From positions 310,001-374,000 of the forward strand of contig CANMDW010000001.1 of NCBI GenBank assembly GCA_947496705.1: DNA of 64,000 bases, in the 5' to 3' direction. The translations under genes were made by a program, and so were the position numbers. Origin of the DNA: an uncultured Aquimarina sp. (GTDB taxonomy: Bacteria > Bacteroidota > Bacteroidia > Flavobacteriales > Flavobacteriaceae). Shown in pieces: positions 8,859 through 18,254 of the stretch (within the stretch, counting starts at the first letter, position 1; every line of letters starts with the position of its first letter). A model generated the notes under the pieces. It worked only from the letters and a program-made list of their open reading frames with translations. It ran no database searches and was not told where the DNA came from.

Positions 8859-10226
8859 TTACCCAAACAAATATTCAACCACATCCTCGATTTTAGCAAC
8901 AAGCTGCATTCGGATTTTGGTATTTTGCAAGGATATCTTATTGTATTTGGAAACGAATATGGTTGAGAACCCTAGTTTCTCTGCTTCCTGTATACGTTGT
9001 TCTACGCGGGTTACCGGTCGTATTTCTCCTGCCAGTCCCACTTCGGCAGCAAAACAATACTCTTTGGGGATGGGGATATCTTCACTGGAAGATAATATGG
9101 CAGCAACTACAGCCAAATCGATGGCGGGATCATCTACCGAGATCCCTCCGGTAATATTCAGGAAGACATCTTTGGCTCCCAGCCTGAAACCGGCACGTTT
9201 TTCTAAAACGGCCAGGATCATGTTTAGGCGCTTTAAATTGTAGCCAGTAGCACTGCGCTGGGGTGTTCCGTAGACCGCTGTGCTTACCAGTGCCTGTATT
9301 TCTATCATTAAGGGGCGCATACCTTCCAGGGTTGAAGCGATGGCAGTACCACTTAATTCTTCGTCTTTTTTAGAAATTAGAATCTCACTGGGATTAGTAA
9401 CCTCTCGCAATCCGCTTCCCTGCATCTCGTAGATTCCTAATTCTGAGGTCGAACCAAATCGGTTTTTTAAGGCTCTCAGGATTCGATACACATGATTACG
9501 GTCTCCTTCAAACTGCAATACTGTATCGACCATATGCTCCAGGATTTTGGGGCCGGCGATATTTCCGTCTTTTGTGATGTGGCCAATAAGCAGTACCGGA
9601 GTTGCAGTTTCTTTGGCAAATTTGATCAATTCTGTAGTACACTCCCTGATTTGGGAAATGCTGCCGGCACTACTCTCGATATAATCGCTATGTAGTGTTT
9701 GTATAGAATCTATAATGACTATATCGGGGTCAATAGCTTCAATTTGCCTGAATATATTTTGAGTTTTGGTTTCGGTAAGGATTAAACAATTATCTGTTTT
9801 AGAGGTTATGCGTTCTGCACGCATTTTGATTTGTTTTTGGCTTTCCTCACCAGAAACATATAAGGTTTTATAGGGTAGTTTAAGGCTTATTTGCAGCAAT
9901 AATGTACTCTTTCCTATTCCGGGTTCACCGCCTAATAAGGTTAAAGAACCGGGAACCAATCCTCCGCCGAGGACACGATTCAATTCTGCATCTTCAGTAT
10001 TATATCGGGCTTCCTGGCTCGTATCAATTTCCGAAATTCTAAGAGGTTTGGCGGTTTTATTTATTTTTGATGCAGTTGTTGCCGTTTTCCAATCGCTTTT
10101 CTCTGCTTTTTGAACTACTTCTTCGGCAATAGTATTCCATTCTTTACACGAAGTGCATTGCCCTTGCCATTTGGCATATTGCGCTCCGCAGTTCTGACAG
10201 AAAAAAACAGTTTTGGTTTTAGCCAT
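8859..10226 (-). CDS. radA: DNA repair protein RadA/Sms
   Basis: 455 residues, normal length. N-terminal C4 zinc finger with Cys10, Cys13, Cys24 and Cys27; RecA-like ATPase with Walker A GGEPGIGKST near residue 100; the RadA-specific KNRFGS motif in the middle; C-terminal Lon-like domain. RadA is a hexameric helicase-like motor that promotes branch migration during recombinational repair. It is the last gene of a minus-strand series beginning at panC, though 60 bases separate it from the esterase-like gene upstream. Start at MAKTKT is the only reasonable choice. Confidence 0.96.
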   Translation of the reverse strand: MAKTKTVFFCQNCGAQYAKWQGQCTSCKEWNTIAEEVVQKAEKSDWKTATTASKINKTAKPLRISEIDTSQEARYNTEDAELNRVLGGGLVPGSLTLLGGEPGIGKSTLLLQISLKLPYKTLYVSGEESQKQIKMRAERITSKTDNCLILTETKTQNIFRQIEAIDPDIVIIDSIQTLHSDYIESSAGSISQIRECTTELIKFAKETATPVLLIGHITKDGNIAGPKILEHMVDTVLQFEGDRNHVYRILRALKNRFGSTSELGIYEMQGSGLREVTNPSEILISKKDEELSGTAIASTLEGMRPLMIEIQALVSTAVYGTPQRSATGYNLKRLNMILAVLEKRAGFRLGAKDVFLNITGGISVDDPAIDLAVVAAILSSSEDIPIPKEYCFAAEVGLAGEIRPVTRVEQRIQEAEKLGFSTIFVSKYNKISLQNTKIRMQLVAKIEDVVEYLFG

Positions 10227-10286
10227 TTGTTAACATAACGATACCTGCGAGGTTTTCAAATCCTTGCAGGTATTTAAGGGTTGGAT

Positions 10287-11432
10287 TTACCAACCAAAAT
10301 CTTCCTTGATTTTATTTACTTTATCCAGCATATAATCTTTGGTTAAAAAAGCAACTTCGGCAAGTTGAAAACCATTTTCATAAGCTCTCATCGCTTTTTT
10401 GGGCTCTCCGGTTTGTTCGTAGAACATACCCAGATAATAATGCCCTAACATTACATCTGGATGTTCTTTTATAGCCAGTTTACCTAATGGTTCTAATTCT
10501 GACCAGGTTTGATTCTTTTCTATCGCGGTTGATACGGCAATAAAATCGTTTATTCGTATCTCGCGCTTTATACCATATAATTGTTCTGTAGTTCTATACA
10601 TATCTACCAGATAATCGTATGGAGAGGTTTCTATAGTGAGCAATACGTCTTTATATGTTTTTTTGCTGATTGGGCGGTACATTTCAAAAATAGCTTCGAG
10701 AGCTTTAGGGATTCCTCTTCCTACCAGCGTATAGTGTGAGGACTCATCGAAATTATCAAAGAAATAATGCATATCTGGATTTTCTATGGCCTGCATTTTT
10801 TCGTCGAATGCCACAAGTTCTTTTTTAATATTATCTGCATCATTTGTCGCTGTAGCGAGATAATACCAAATATCGGAAATAGTTGCCAACTTGTTGGTAA
10901 TTCGCTCTGCCATCGGGGGGGCTAATTCTGGACTAAGACATATATATCCTTGAAAAATAGGATTGTCTTTAAACAGGAAATAGTTAATAAAATTGGCCGT
11001 ATAATCATGCCCTACAATAATTTTGAGCTGGGCTGTACGATAGGTTTTATTCAAATGAGGAACCAGTTCCTGGCCTATAAACTCAAAGAACTCTGCTCCT
11101 TTGAGCTCAGGCAGGAATTCTGCATTGTCATATCGGCAATCATCGACCCTGGTTTTGCGTTGATTGACTCCAACGACAATCGATTCGGGCATATCTTCCC
11201 AATAAGAAAAGTAGTCTACATTTCCGGCTACGGGTTCAAACAAGTAATCTCCATCAAGAACAATAATCAGAGGATATGTTTTTTCCACATTTTTCTTGTA
11301 ATTGCGGGGAAGTTGAATTTTCAGCTCTCTGCTTTGGTCTAATTTTATAGATCTGAAGGACTCATAAATAGCCTGACTATAACCAGAAATAACAAAAATA
11401 CAAGCCAAGATAAGAGTTATGCTTTTTTTCAT
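10287..11432 (-). CDS. Secreted esterase-like alpha/beta-hydrolase with Asp at the nucleophile position
   Basis: 381 residues with signal peptide (cleavage near GYSQ). Residues 25-250 look like the esterase D/IroE-type alpha/beta hydrolase: LPRNY, YPLIIVLDGDYLF, VVGV and DDCR. The nucleophile elbow, normally GHSxGG, reads GHDYTA (141-146), with Asp143 in place of the serine. The C-terminal 100 residues resemble TPR helices (LGHYYLGMFYEQTGEPKKAM). This suggests either a binding pseudoenzyme or a changed mechanism. It sits between radA and a YbhN-like gene on the same strand. Confidence 0.75.
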   Translation of the reverse strand: MKKSITLILACIFVISGYSQAIYESFRSIKLDQSRELKIQLPRNYKKNVEKTYPLIIVLDGDYLFEPVAGNVDYFSYWEDMPESIVVGVNQRKTRVDDCRYDNAEFLPELKGAEFFEFIGQELVPHLNKTYRTAQLKIIVGHDYTANFINYFLFKDNPIFQGYICLSPELAPPMAERITNKLATISDIWYYLATATNDADNIKKELVAFDEKMQAIENPDMHYFFDNFDESSHYTLVGRGIPKALEAIFEMYRPISKKTYKDVLLTIETSPYDYLVDMYRTTEQLYGIKREIRINDFIAVSTAIEKNQTWSELEPLGKLAIKEHPDVMLGHYYLGMFYEQTGEPKKAMRAYENGFQLAEVAFLTKDYMLDKVNKIKEDFGW

Positions 11433-11483
11433 AAGTACAATAGGATTTAAGGTTAAGCAAGGAACAATATATAAATTATTTCC

Positions 11484-12449
11484 TTATTTCTCTCTGTTTA
11501 CAATTGGTAGAAACAAAAAGGATAACGCTCCGATAACAATGTTTATTGCAGTTTGTGACCCCCATAAGATCCATCCAAATGCTTCTCCGGAGGATTTTTC
11601 AATATCAAATAATAATAAAATAGTTGCTATTGCTATTGGAAATGCCCCAATGCCTCCATTGGTGAAGGTCATTGCAAACGACCCCGCTACAAAGGTGGCC
11701 AATAAAGGGCCTAAAGATAAAGAGGTCGTTTCGGGAACGGTAAATTTGATAACGTAAAACATTCCTACGTATAATATCCAGATAAGCAGCGTATGGAAAA
11801 TAAAAGCACCTTTTTGCTTGATTTTGGAAACGGTTTTAATCCCTTCTAAAATCCCATCTCCAAAATTGCGTAGTTTAACCAATATGGGATTATTTGAAGT
11901 TTTTGTAATGCTAAGGAATGCGATTCCTAATATTAATAAACCTAGTAAAATAGCAAGATATATAAACGGGCTTGCAATTTTTTCTTCTAAATAAGATAAT
12001 AGTTTTTTTGATTGGAAAAGTAAGGTGATCGCTATGATTAATAAAAGCATGATCAAATCAATAACCCTCTCAGAGATAATGGTCCCAAAAGCTTTTTTGA
12101 AAGGGATACCTTCATAAGTAGATATGGTACCGCCACGAAGCACTTCTCCAGACCTGGGGATTCCCAGATTGGCCAAATACCCGATCATCACTGCCATAAA
12201 ACTATTAGATACTTTGATCGAATATCCTAAGGGTTCTAGTAAAAATTTCCAGCGGTATGCTCTTGACAGATGGGAACACACCCCCATAATAAGTGATAAA
12301 ACCACCCATTTAGGATTGGCTTGCGTAATATATTGCAGTGTTTTTTGTCTTTCTTCGGGAGTGGCAGAATAAATAGAATACCAAATTAAAAAAACTCCCA
12401 GTGCTAGCGGGAGTATAATTTTAAGAAACTTTATAAGTTTAGGGTTCAC
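11484..12449 (-). CDS. YbhN/UPF0104-type integral membrane protein (LPG-synthase-like transmembrane domain)
   Basis: 321 residues with about eight hydrophobic helices, including the first at residues 8-25. The family signature SHLSRAYRW, the following Pro/Gly-rich NLGIPRSGEVLRGG loop and the near-C-terminal TNGGIGAFPIA are present. The fold is that of the flippase/transmembrane half of MprF, without a catalytic domain. Members are thought to move lipids or glycolipids, but the substrate is unknown. It begins two bases after the panD stop, so it is probably translated from the panC-panD transcript. Confidence 0.82.
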   Translation of the reverse strand: MNPKLIKFLKIILPLALGVFLIWYSIYSATPEERQKTLQYITQANPKWVVLSLIMGVCSHLSRAYRWKFLLEPLGYSIKVSNSFMAVMIGYLANLGIPRSGEVLRGGTISTYEGIPFKKAFGTIISERVIDLIMLLLIIAITLLFQSKKLLSYLEEKIASPFIYLAILLGLLILGIAFLSITKTSNNPILVKLRNFGDGILEGIKTVSKIKQKGAFIFHTLLIWILYVGMFYVIKFTVPETTSLSLGPLLATFVAGSFAMTFTNGGIGAFPIAIATILLLFDIEKSSGEAFGWILWGSQTAINIVIGALSFLFLPIVNREK

Positions 12450-12451
12450 TA

Positions 12452-12802
12452 TTATTTTAATAAATTATTTTCCTCGTTGGGAAACAGCAATTTCGGTTTG
12501 AAGTTTTTGGCTTCTTCAATATCCATCATTGCATACGTGATGAGTATTAATATATCTCCTTTTGCTACTTTTCGTGCGGCGGCACCATTTAACGTGATTT
12601 CACCACTATTTCTAGGCCCTGGGATAGCATAGGTTTCTAACCGCTCCCCATTATTGTTGTTTACAATCTGTACCTTTTCACCTTCAATAATATTGGCGGC
12701 GTCCATAAGATCCTGATCAATGGTAATACTACCAATATAATTAAGATCGGCACCCGTCACTTTAACGCGATGAATTTTTGATTTTACTACGTGTACAAGC
12801 AT
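12452..12802 (-). CDS. panD: Aspartate 1-decarboxylase proenzyme
   Basis: 116 residues, normal length. It makes beta-alanine from aspartate for pantothenate. The self-cleavage site Gly24-Ser25 (YIGS) is intact and would yield the pyruvoyl cofactor on Ser25; catalytic Tyr and Lys9 (KSKIHR) are present. It follows panC by 19 bases on the same strand, so panC-panD and the YbhN-like gene form one operon whose first two members supply the two substrates of the pantothenate ligation. Confidence 0.96.
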   Translation of the reverse strand: MLVHVVKSKIHRVKVTGADLNYIGSITIDQDLMDAANIIEGEKVQIVNNNNGERLETYAIPGPRNSGEITLNGAAARKVAKGDILILITYAMMDIEEAKNFKPKLLFPNEENNLLK

Positions 12803-12821
12803 GCTACAAAGTTAGTTATTT

Positions 12822-13670
12822 TTAATTTAGGGCAATGTTATCAATGAGTCTTATTTCTCCGGCAAATACTGCTATAAATGCTCGGTATTTCGTGTTTTTT
12901 TGTTTTCGTTTTATAGATTTCAGATCAGAGACCTTGGCAATCTCAAAATATTCCAATGTTAACACTTCATTATTTTCAAATTGCTCTGAAACCCATTCAC
13001 TTAACTTATATACACTTTTTGTGCCAAAGTCTTTTTTTATTTGCTTCAGGGTTTTGTAAATCATTGGAGATACAGCCAGTTGTTTATCGTTTAGTCTTTT
13101 ATTTCTGGAGCTTAAAGCCAGGCCCGTTTTCTCTCGATAAATAGGACATCCTACTATTTGTACTGACAATTTTTCAATTTCAACCAGCTTTTTTACAATT
13201 TGGAGTTGCTGAAAATCTTTTTCGCCAAAATATGCTCTGGTAGGAGATACTATGGTAAACAAATGTTTTAAAACAGTTCCTACTCCATCAAAATGACCCG
13301 GCCTGTATTTACCTTCCATCTCATTTTCCAATCCGCCAAAATCATAGTCTATAGATGACATTTGGTCACCATAAACGTCTTTGGGTGTTGGTGCAAAAAC
13401 GATAATGTTTTCTGATAATTCTGATAAAAGTCGAACATCTGATGGTAAGGTTCTGGGATAATTGACTAAATCTTGTGAGTTATTAAACTGGGTTGGATTT
13501 ACAAAAATACTGACTAAAACGATTTCATTTTCTTTAATAGCCCTTTTAACCAGCGCAAGGTGCCCCTCATGCAAAGCACCCATTGTAGGAACAAATCCTA
13601 TCGATTTGTTCCTTTTGGTAAGAGCTGCAACATCTGCTGCTATATCTAGTCTTTTTTCGTGTACCCGCAT
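12822..13670 (-). CDS. panC: Pantothenate synthetase
   Basis: 282 residues from the ATG at 13670; an in-frame extension to 13754 would add 28 unconserved residues and run across the promoter at 13693, so I reject it. It joins pantoate and beta-alanine with ATP. The nucleotidyltransferase motifs are intact: PTMGALHEGH (HIGH-type), FVNPTQF, GEKDFQQL, and the KMSKS-type LALSSRNKRL. First gene of panC-panD, divergent from the glycogen-synthase-like gene; the two starts are only 111 bases apart. Confidence 0.95.
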   Translation of the reverse strand: MRVHEKRLDIAADVAALTKRNKSIGFVPTMGALHEGHLALVKRAIKENEIVLVSIFVNPTQFNNSQDLVNYPRTLPSDVRLLSELSENIIVFAPTPKDVYGDQMSSIDYDFGGLENEMEGKYRPGHFDGVGTVLKHLFTIVSPTRAYFGEKDFQQLQIVKKLVEIEKLSVQIVGCPIYREKTGLALSSRNKRLNDKQLAVSPMIYKTLKQIKKDFGTKSVYKLSEWVSEQFENNEVLTLEYFEIAKVSDLKSIKRKQKNTKYRAFIAVFAGEIRLIDNIALN

Positions 13671-13692
13671 CGGTCTCAAATTTAAAGGCGTG

Positions 13693-13700
13693 CAAAAATA
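13693..13700 (-). promoter_or_regulatory. -7 box TATTTTTG for panC
   Basis: Reverse complement CAAAAATA. It lies 23 bases upstream of the panC ATG and supports that start. Confidence 0.6.
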
Positions 13701-13731
13701 AGATATTACTGGCAGACTGCATAAATTTTCG

Positions 13732-13739
13732 TAATTTTG
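13732..13739 (+). promoter_or_regulatory. -7 box TAATTTTG for the glycogen-synthase-like gene
   Basis: Matches TAnnTTTG, 42 bases upstream of the ATG at 13782. It lies only 31 bases from the opposing panC box. Confidence 0.6.
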
Positions 13740-13781
13740 CAAAATTAATTCCAAAAGGAGGACGATAAAAGTATCGATTAT

Positions 13782-14591
13782 ATGAAAGATAAGAGGATAT
13801 TGTATGTATCATCAGAAGTAATACCCTACCTGCCAGAGACCGAAATCTCATCTATGTCTTTTGAAGCACCAAGAATGGTGAATAGCAAAGGAGGTCAAAT
13901 AAGAATTTTCATGCCCAGATATGGTAATATTAATGAAAGAAGACATCAATTGCATGAAGTAATTCGACTTTCGGGGATGAATTTAGTAATCAATGATTTA
14001 GATATGCCCCTTATTATTAAGGTCGCGTCTATTCCAAAAGAAAGGATGCAGGTATATTTTATCGATAATGAGGATTATTTTAAGAGAAAAGCCACACTAA
14101 CCGACGAGGAAGGAAATTTGTTCCCCGATAATGATGAGCGAGCCATTTTTTTTGCCAAAGGGGTTATAGAAACAGTTAAAAAATTAAACTGGTCTCCAGA
14201 TGTAATCCATGTGCACGGCTGGCTGGCTTCACTTTTACCACTGTATCTAAAGAACTATTACGCCAATGAACCGCTTTTTGGACACAGTAAGATTGTGACA
14301 TCGGTATATGAGCGTGGTTTCGACGGGACGTTGGATAATCATATGATGGAGAAAGTAAAGTTTGATGGAATAGATGAGGAAAGAATAAAAGATTTAGCAA
14401 AACCAACATATAATAATGTGATGAAGGTAGCTATAGATAATTCTGATGCAATCATTGTAGGCTCTGAAGAAATACCCGATGAACTTATAAAACATTTACA
14501 AACCATAGACCAACCTGTTTTAGAATACAAAAAACCAGATGAATTTGCAGATGCATATGAAGCTTTCTATGAGACAGAGGTTTTGGTGTAA
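13782..14591 (+). CDS. Short GT5 glycogen/starch-synthase-like protein (N-terminal Rossmann domain only)
   Basis: 269 residues, about half a normal glycogen synthase. The GT5 N-terminal domain is recognisable (ILYVSSEVIPY, GGQIRIFMPRYG, VIHVHGWLASLLPLYLK). The usual ADP-glucose-binding KTGGLADV loop after the first strand is replaced by LPETEISSMS, and the C-terminal nucleotide-binding domain is absent. Proteins of this shape recur in Bacteroidota beside DUF4270 genes, so it is a family form and not a local break. Catalytic activity is doubtful. It is followed after 27 bases by the DUF4270 lipoprotein gene. Confidence 0.82.
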   Translation: MKDKRILYVSSEVIPYLPETEISSMSFEAPRMVNSKGGQIRIFMPRYGNINERRHQLHEVIRLSGMNLVINDLDMPLIIKVASIPKERMQVYFIDNEDYFKRKATLTDEEGNLFPDNDERAIFFAKGVIETVKKLNWSPDVIHVHGWLASLLPLYLKNYYANEPLFGHSKIVTSVYERGFDGTLDNHMMEKVKFDGIDEERIKDLAKPTYNNVMKVAIDNSDAIIVGSEEIPDELIKHLQTIDQPVLEYKKPDEFADAYEAFYETEVLV

Positions 14592-14618
14592 GCAAATTGA
14601 ATTACTATTGAATTACTT

Positions 14619-16292
14619 ATGAAATTGACAAACATTTATATTAAAATAGCAGCTATAGTAGCTGTTTTTACTTTTTTTTCTTGTGATGATGATTTTAATA
14701 CGGTGGGAAGTGAAATTATAGGAGATGTTAATTTTGAAGAGAAACAATATACCTCCGTCCCGATAGCATATAGTAAAAAATTTGAAAGAGTACGTACAAG
14801 TAATCTTCAAGCTGATGATGGTTTTCATGCCAATTTACTGGGAGTATACAATGATCCCATATATGGCCAATCTGTATATGGTATCTTGTCTCAGGTAATC
14901 CCAGATCAATTTGATCCGAGTTTTGGCGATAATGCAGTTTTGGATAGTGTAGTTCTTAGCCTGCCGTATTACAGTACACAAACAGGGACAGAGAGTGTTG
15001 AGATAGATGAAAATACAACCGAAACCAGAACACTGTATAGTTTAGACTCAGTATACGGTAATCAACCTTTTAATTTGGCGGTATATCAGTCTAATTATTT
15101 TTTAAGAGACTTCGATCCAGCATCCAATGAAAGGCAAATTTATTATTCTAATGATATTGAAACTTTTGGTGATGAGGTTTTAGGTGATGGAGTGCCTTTA
15201 TATACCAATGATACCTTCCTTCCTTCAAATAAAGAAGTCGTTTTGAAAACAGAAGAAACCGATACAGAAGGAAATGTTCAAACAACCAGAACACGCATTA
15301 CTCCCAGAGTAAGGGTTAAATTTTCAGATGATATTCGGGATAAATTTAAAGCCCAGTTTTTGGATAAAGAAGGTAGTGCAGAGCTAAGTAATCCAAATAA
15401 CTTCAGAAATTATTTCAGAGGAATCTATTTTAAAGCAGAACCTGTAAATGGCAATGGAAACCTGGTATATTTTAATATCTCTGAAGCAAATATAACGTTA
15501 CATTACAGTTTTGATAGCACAGATACTTCAGATGGAGATGGCAGTGGTGATGTCGAGAGGGATCAGGGTGATTTGGTATTAACATTTTCAAATAATATTG
15601 TAAATGATATAAGAACCGAGCTGGATCCGGAGATTGCAGAAGAATTAAAGGTAGAGAATCAGGATGTAGTAAATGGAGAAGACAATTTGTATCTAAAAGG
15701 AGGAGACGGATCCTATGCGGCGATAGATTTGTTTGGAGGCACTATCATTAATGAAAATGGAGAAGAAGAAAACGAATTGGATTTCTTAAAAAGACAAGAT
15801 TGGTTAATTAATGATGCGAGTCTTAAATTCTATATCAACCAGGATAAAGTGACATCGGGAGACGCAGAGCCAGAAAGAATTTATATATTTAATACAGAAA
15901 CAGGAGCGGTACTGGCAGATTATGGTTTGGATGTAAATTTAAGACTAGTTAATCGGGAGGACCCGGTAAATTCAATCCTCAATCATTTAGGTAGAATCAG
16001 CAGAGATTCTGACGAAAAAGGAGAATTCTACAGAATTAGACTCCCCCAGCATATAACAAGTCTTTTGAATGACGAAGATGCAGAAAACCTTACATTAGGA
16101 GTTTCTGTTTCTCAAAATGTAAATATAACAACAGGCATACTTAGTGATACCCCCACAACGCAAGATGATGTAATTCCCACGACATCTATAATTTCTCATG
16201 AAGGAACCATTCTCTATGGAAATGGAGAAAACGTTCCAGAGTCAAAACGTTTAAAACTGGATATTTTTTATACAGCATCAAAAGACAACTAA
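14619..16292 (+). CDS. DUF4270 surface lipoprotein
   Basis: 557 residues. Lipoprotein signal (hydrophobic run ending FFSC, Cys at about residue 22) followed by Asp-rich DDDFNTVGSE, characteristic of DUF4270. The rest is beta-rich with repeated DSVVLSLPY-like strands, YFRGIYFK and a jelly-roll look towards the end. Family members are exported flavobacterial lipoproteins of unknown function. Gene order glycogen-synthase-like, DUF4270, glmS is a recurrent one in the group; spacing of 27 and 23 bases suggests a single transcript. Confidence 0.88.
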   Translation: MKLTNIYIKIAAIVAVFTFFSCDDDFNTVGSEIIGDVNFEEKQYTSVPIAYSKKFERVRTSNLQADDGFHANLLGVYNDPIYGQSVYGILSQVIPDQFDPSFGDNAVLDSVVLSLPYYSTQTGTESVEIDENTTETRTLYSLDSVYGNQPFNLAVYQSNYFLRDFDPASNERQIYYSNDIETFGDEVLGDGVPLYTNDTFLPSNKEVVLKTEETDTEGNVQTTRTRITPRVRVKFSDDIRDKFKAQFLDKEGSAELSNPNNFRNYFRGIYFKAEPVNGNGNLVYFNISEANITLHYSFDSTDTSDGDGSGDVERDQGDLVLTFSNNIVNDIRTELDPEIAEELKVENQDVVNGEDNLYLKGGDGSYAAIDLFGGTIINENGEEENELDFLKRQDWLINDASLKFYINQDKVTSGDAEPERIYIFNTETGAVLADYGLDVNLRLVNREDPVNSILNHLGRISRDSDEKGEFYRIRLPQHITSLLNDEDAENLTLGVSVSQNVNITTGILSDTPTTQDDVIPTTSIISHEGTILYGNGENVPESKRLKLDIFYTASKDN

Positions 16293-16315
16293 CAACAATA
16301 TTAAAAACTTGAATC

Positions 16316-18163
16316 ATGTGCGGAATAGTAGGGTATATAGGTCATAGAGAGGCCTATCCAATCATTTTAAAAGGATTAAAAAGACTAGAATACAGGGGGT
16401 ATGATTCTGCAGGGATTGCCCTTTATGATGGCAGTGATATCAAATTGTCAAAAACCAAAGGAAAGGTAACTGATCTTGAAGAGCGATTATTAAAAGAAAT
16501 TTCTACAAAAGGAACTATAGGCATCGGGCATACAAGATGGGCGACGCATGGGGTACCCAACGATGTAAATTCACATCCACACTATTCTAATTCTGGAAAT
16601 CTTGTTATTATACATAACGGAATTATTGAAAACTATGAAACCCTTCGCAAAGAATTACTAAAACGGGGATATAGTTTTACCTCAGAAACAGATACTGAAG
16701 TATTGGTGAATCTTATAGAAGATGTAAAAACCAAAGAAAATGTAAAGCTGGGTAAAGCAGTTCAAATAGCTTTGAATCAAACTGTGGGGGCCTATGCAAT
16801 TGCCGTTTTTGATAAGCAAAAACCTGATGAAATTGTAGTGGCACGATTGGGTAGTCCGTTAGCGATTGGAGTAGGCGAAGATGAGTTTTTTATTGCGTCT
16901 GATGCTTCTCCATTTATAGAATACACCAATAATGCAATTTACCTTGAAGATGGTGAAATGGCTATCGTGCGAAGAAATAAAGAAGTTAAAGTAAGAAAAA
17001 TCCAGGATGATAGCCTGGTAGACCCATATCTGCAAGAATTACAGATCAATCTGGAGCAAATTGAAAAAGGAGGCTATGATCATTTTATGTTAAAAGAGAT
17101 CTATGAGCAACCCAATGCAATTAGTGACACCTACAGAGGTAGAATGCGAGTTGCAGAAGGCATCATAAAAATGGCCGGGATAGATGATAATCTTGCGAAG
17201 CTGCTAAATGCAAAGCGGATCCTTATTATAGCCTGCGGTACTTCATGGCATGCGGGGCTGGTTGCAGAGTATATTTTTGAAGAATTAGTTCGTTTGCCTG
17301 TAGAAGTAGAATATGCCTCAGAGTTTAGATATCGTAATCCCGTAATACATCAGGATGATGTGGTAATTGCTATTTCGCAGAGTGGAGAAACTGCCGATAC
17401 CATGGCTGCTATCAAATTGGCTAAAGAAAAAGGGGCTTTTGTTTTTGGTGTATGTAATGTAGTGGGATCTTCTATATCCAGAGAGACACATGCAGGTGCT
17501 TATACCCACGCAGGGCCAGAGATTGGTGTTGCTTCTACCAAAGCTTTTACTACTCAAATTACTGTTCTTTCTCTAATAGCATTAAAATTAGCAGAGCGAA
17601 AAGGAACTGTCTCTAATAGTGATTTTCACTATTATTTACAAGAATTAGAAAGAATTCCAGAAAAAGTAAAAGCAGCGTTAGCATCCAATGATCATATTAA
17701 GTTTATTGCAGATACCTATAAAAACGCAAAGAACTTCCTGTATTTAGGTAGGGGATATAACTTTCCGGTTGCATTAGAAGGGGCATTAAAGTTAAAAGAG
17801 ATTTCATATATACATGCAGAAGGATATCCTGCAGCAGAAATGAAACATGGCCCAATTGCATTAATTGATGAGCATATGCCGGTTGTAGTAATCGCTACCA
17901 AAAAAGGGCATTATGATAAAGTGGTAAGTAATATCCAGGAAATTAAATCCAGAAAAGGAAAGATCATAGGAATCGTTACCGAAGGAGATGTTACTGTAAA
18001 ACAATTAGCAGATCATGTAATTGAAATACCTGAAACCGAAGAATTCTTAACCCCTCTTCTTACTACAATACCCTTGCAGTTATTATCTTATCATATAGCA
18101 GTAATGCTTGATAAAAATGTGGATCAACCACGTAATTTGGCAAAATCTGTGACTGTGGAATAA
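16316..18163 (+). CDS. glmS: Glutamine-fructose-6-phosphate aminotransferase (isomerizing)
   Basis: 615 residues, full length. It makes glucosamine-6-phosphate from fructose-6-phosphate and glutamine, the first step to UDP-GlcNAc. Cys2 after the initiator Met is the amidotransferase nucleophile (MCGIVGYIG); HTRWATHG and HNGIIENY complete the glutaminase domain. Two SIS sugar domains follow (CGTSWHA, SQSGETADT, STKAFTTQ, LGRG, EGALKLKEISYIHAEGY), and the protein ends in KSVTVE as usual. No glmS ribozyme is visible upstream; only 23 bases separate it from the previous gene. Confidence 0.97.
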   Translation: MCGIVGYIGHREAYPIILKGLKRLEYRGYDSAGIALYDGSDIKLSKTKGKVTDLEERLLKEISTKGTIGIGHTRWATHGVPNDVNSHPHYSNSGNLVIIHNGIIENYETLRKELLKRGYSFTSETDTEVLVNLIEDVKTKENVKLGKAVQIALNQTVGAYAIAVFDKQKPDEIVVARLGSPLAIGVGEDEFFIASDASPFIEYTNNAIYLEDGEMAIVRRNKEVKVRKIQDDSLVDPYLQELQINLEQIEKGGYDHFMLKEIYEQPNAISDTYRGRMRVAEGIIKMAGIDDNLAKLLNAKRILIIACGTSWHAGLVAEYIFEELVRLPVEVEYASEFRYRNPVIHQDDVVIAISQSGETADTMAAIKLAKEKGAFVFGVCNVVGSSISRETHAGAYTHAGPEIGVASTKAFTTQITVLSLIALKLAERKGTVSNSDFHYYLQELERIPEKVKAALASNDHIKFIADTYKNAKNFLYLGRGYNFPVALEGALKLKEISYIHAEGYPAAEMKHGPIALIDEHMPVVVIATKKGHYDKVVSNIQEIKSRKGKIIGIVTEGDVTVKQLADHVIEIPETEEFLTPLLTTIPLQLLSYHIAVMLDKNVDQPRNLAKSVTVE

Positions 18164-18174
18164 CATTTATTTCA

Positions 18175-18254
18175 CATAAAATTAACTTTTTTTTAAGATT
18201 TGTTTAAAAAATGTATATTTGCTAAACAAATCTTAAAAAAAAGTTAATTTTATG
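18175..18254. repeat. Perfect 32-bp inverted repeat ending at a receptor start codon
   Basis: Arms at 18175-18206 and 18223-18254 are exact reverse complements, separated by a 16-base spacer. The right arm ends with the ATG of the TonB-dependent receptor gene, and the left arm begins 12 bases after the glmS stop. The spacer and left edge of the right arm contain the -7 box TATATTTG. Read-through RNA from glmS would bury the receptor's start codon in a 32-bp stem; RNA started inside the repeat would not. Confidence 0.9.
18214..18221 (+). promoter_or_regulatory. -7 box TATATTTG inside the inverted-repeat loop
   Basis: Matches TAnnTTTG. Initiation about seven bases downstream would exclude the left arm from the transcript, giving a leader of about 25 bases. 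Confidence 0.6.
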
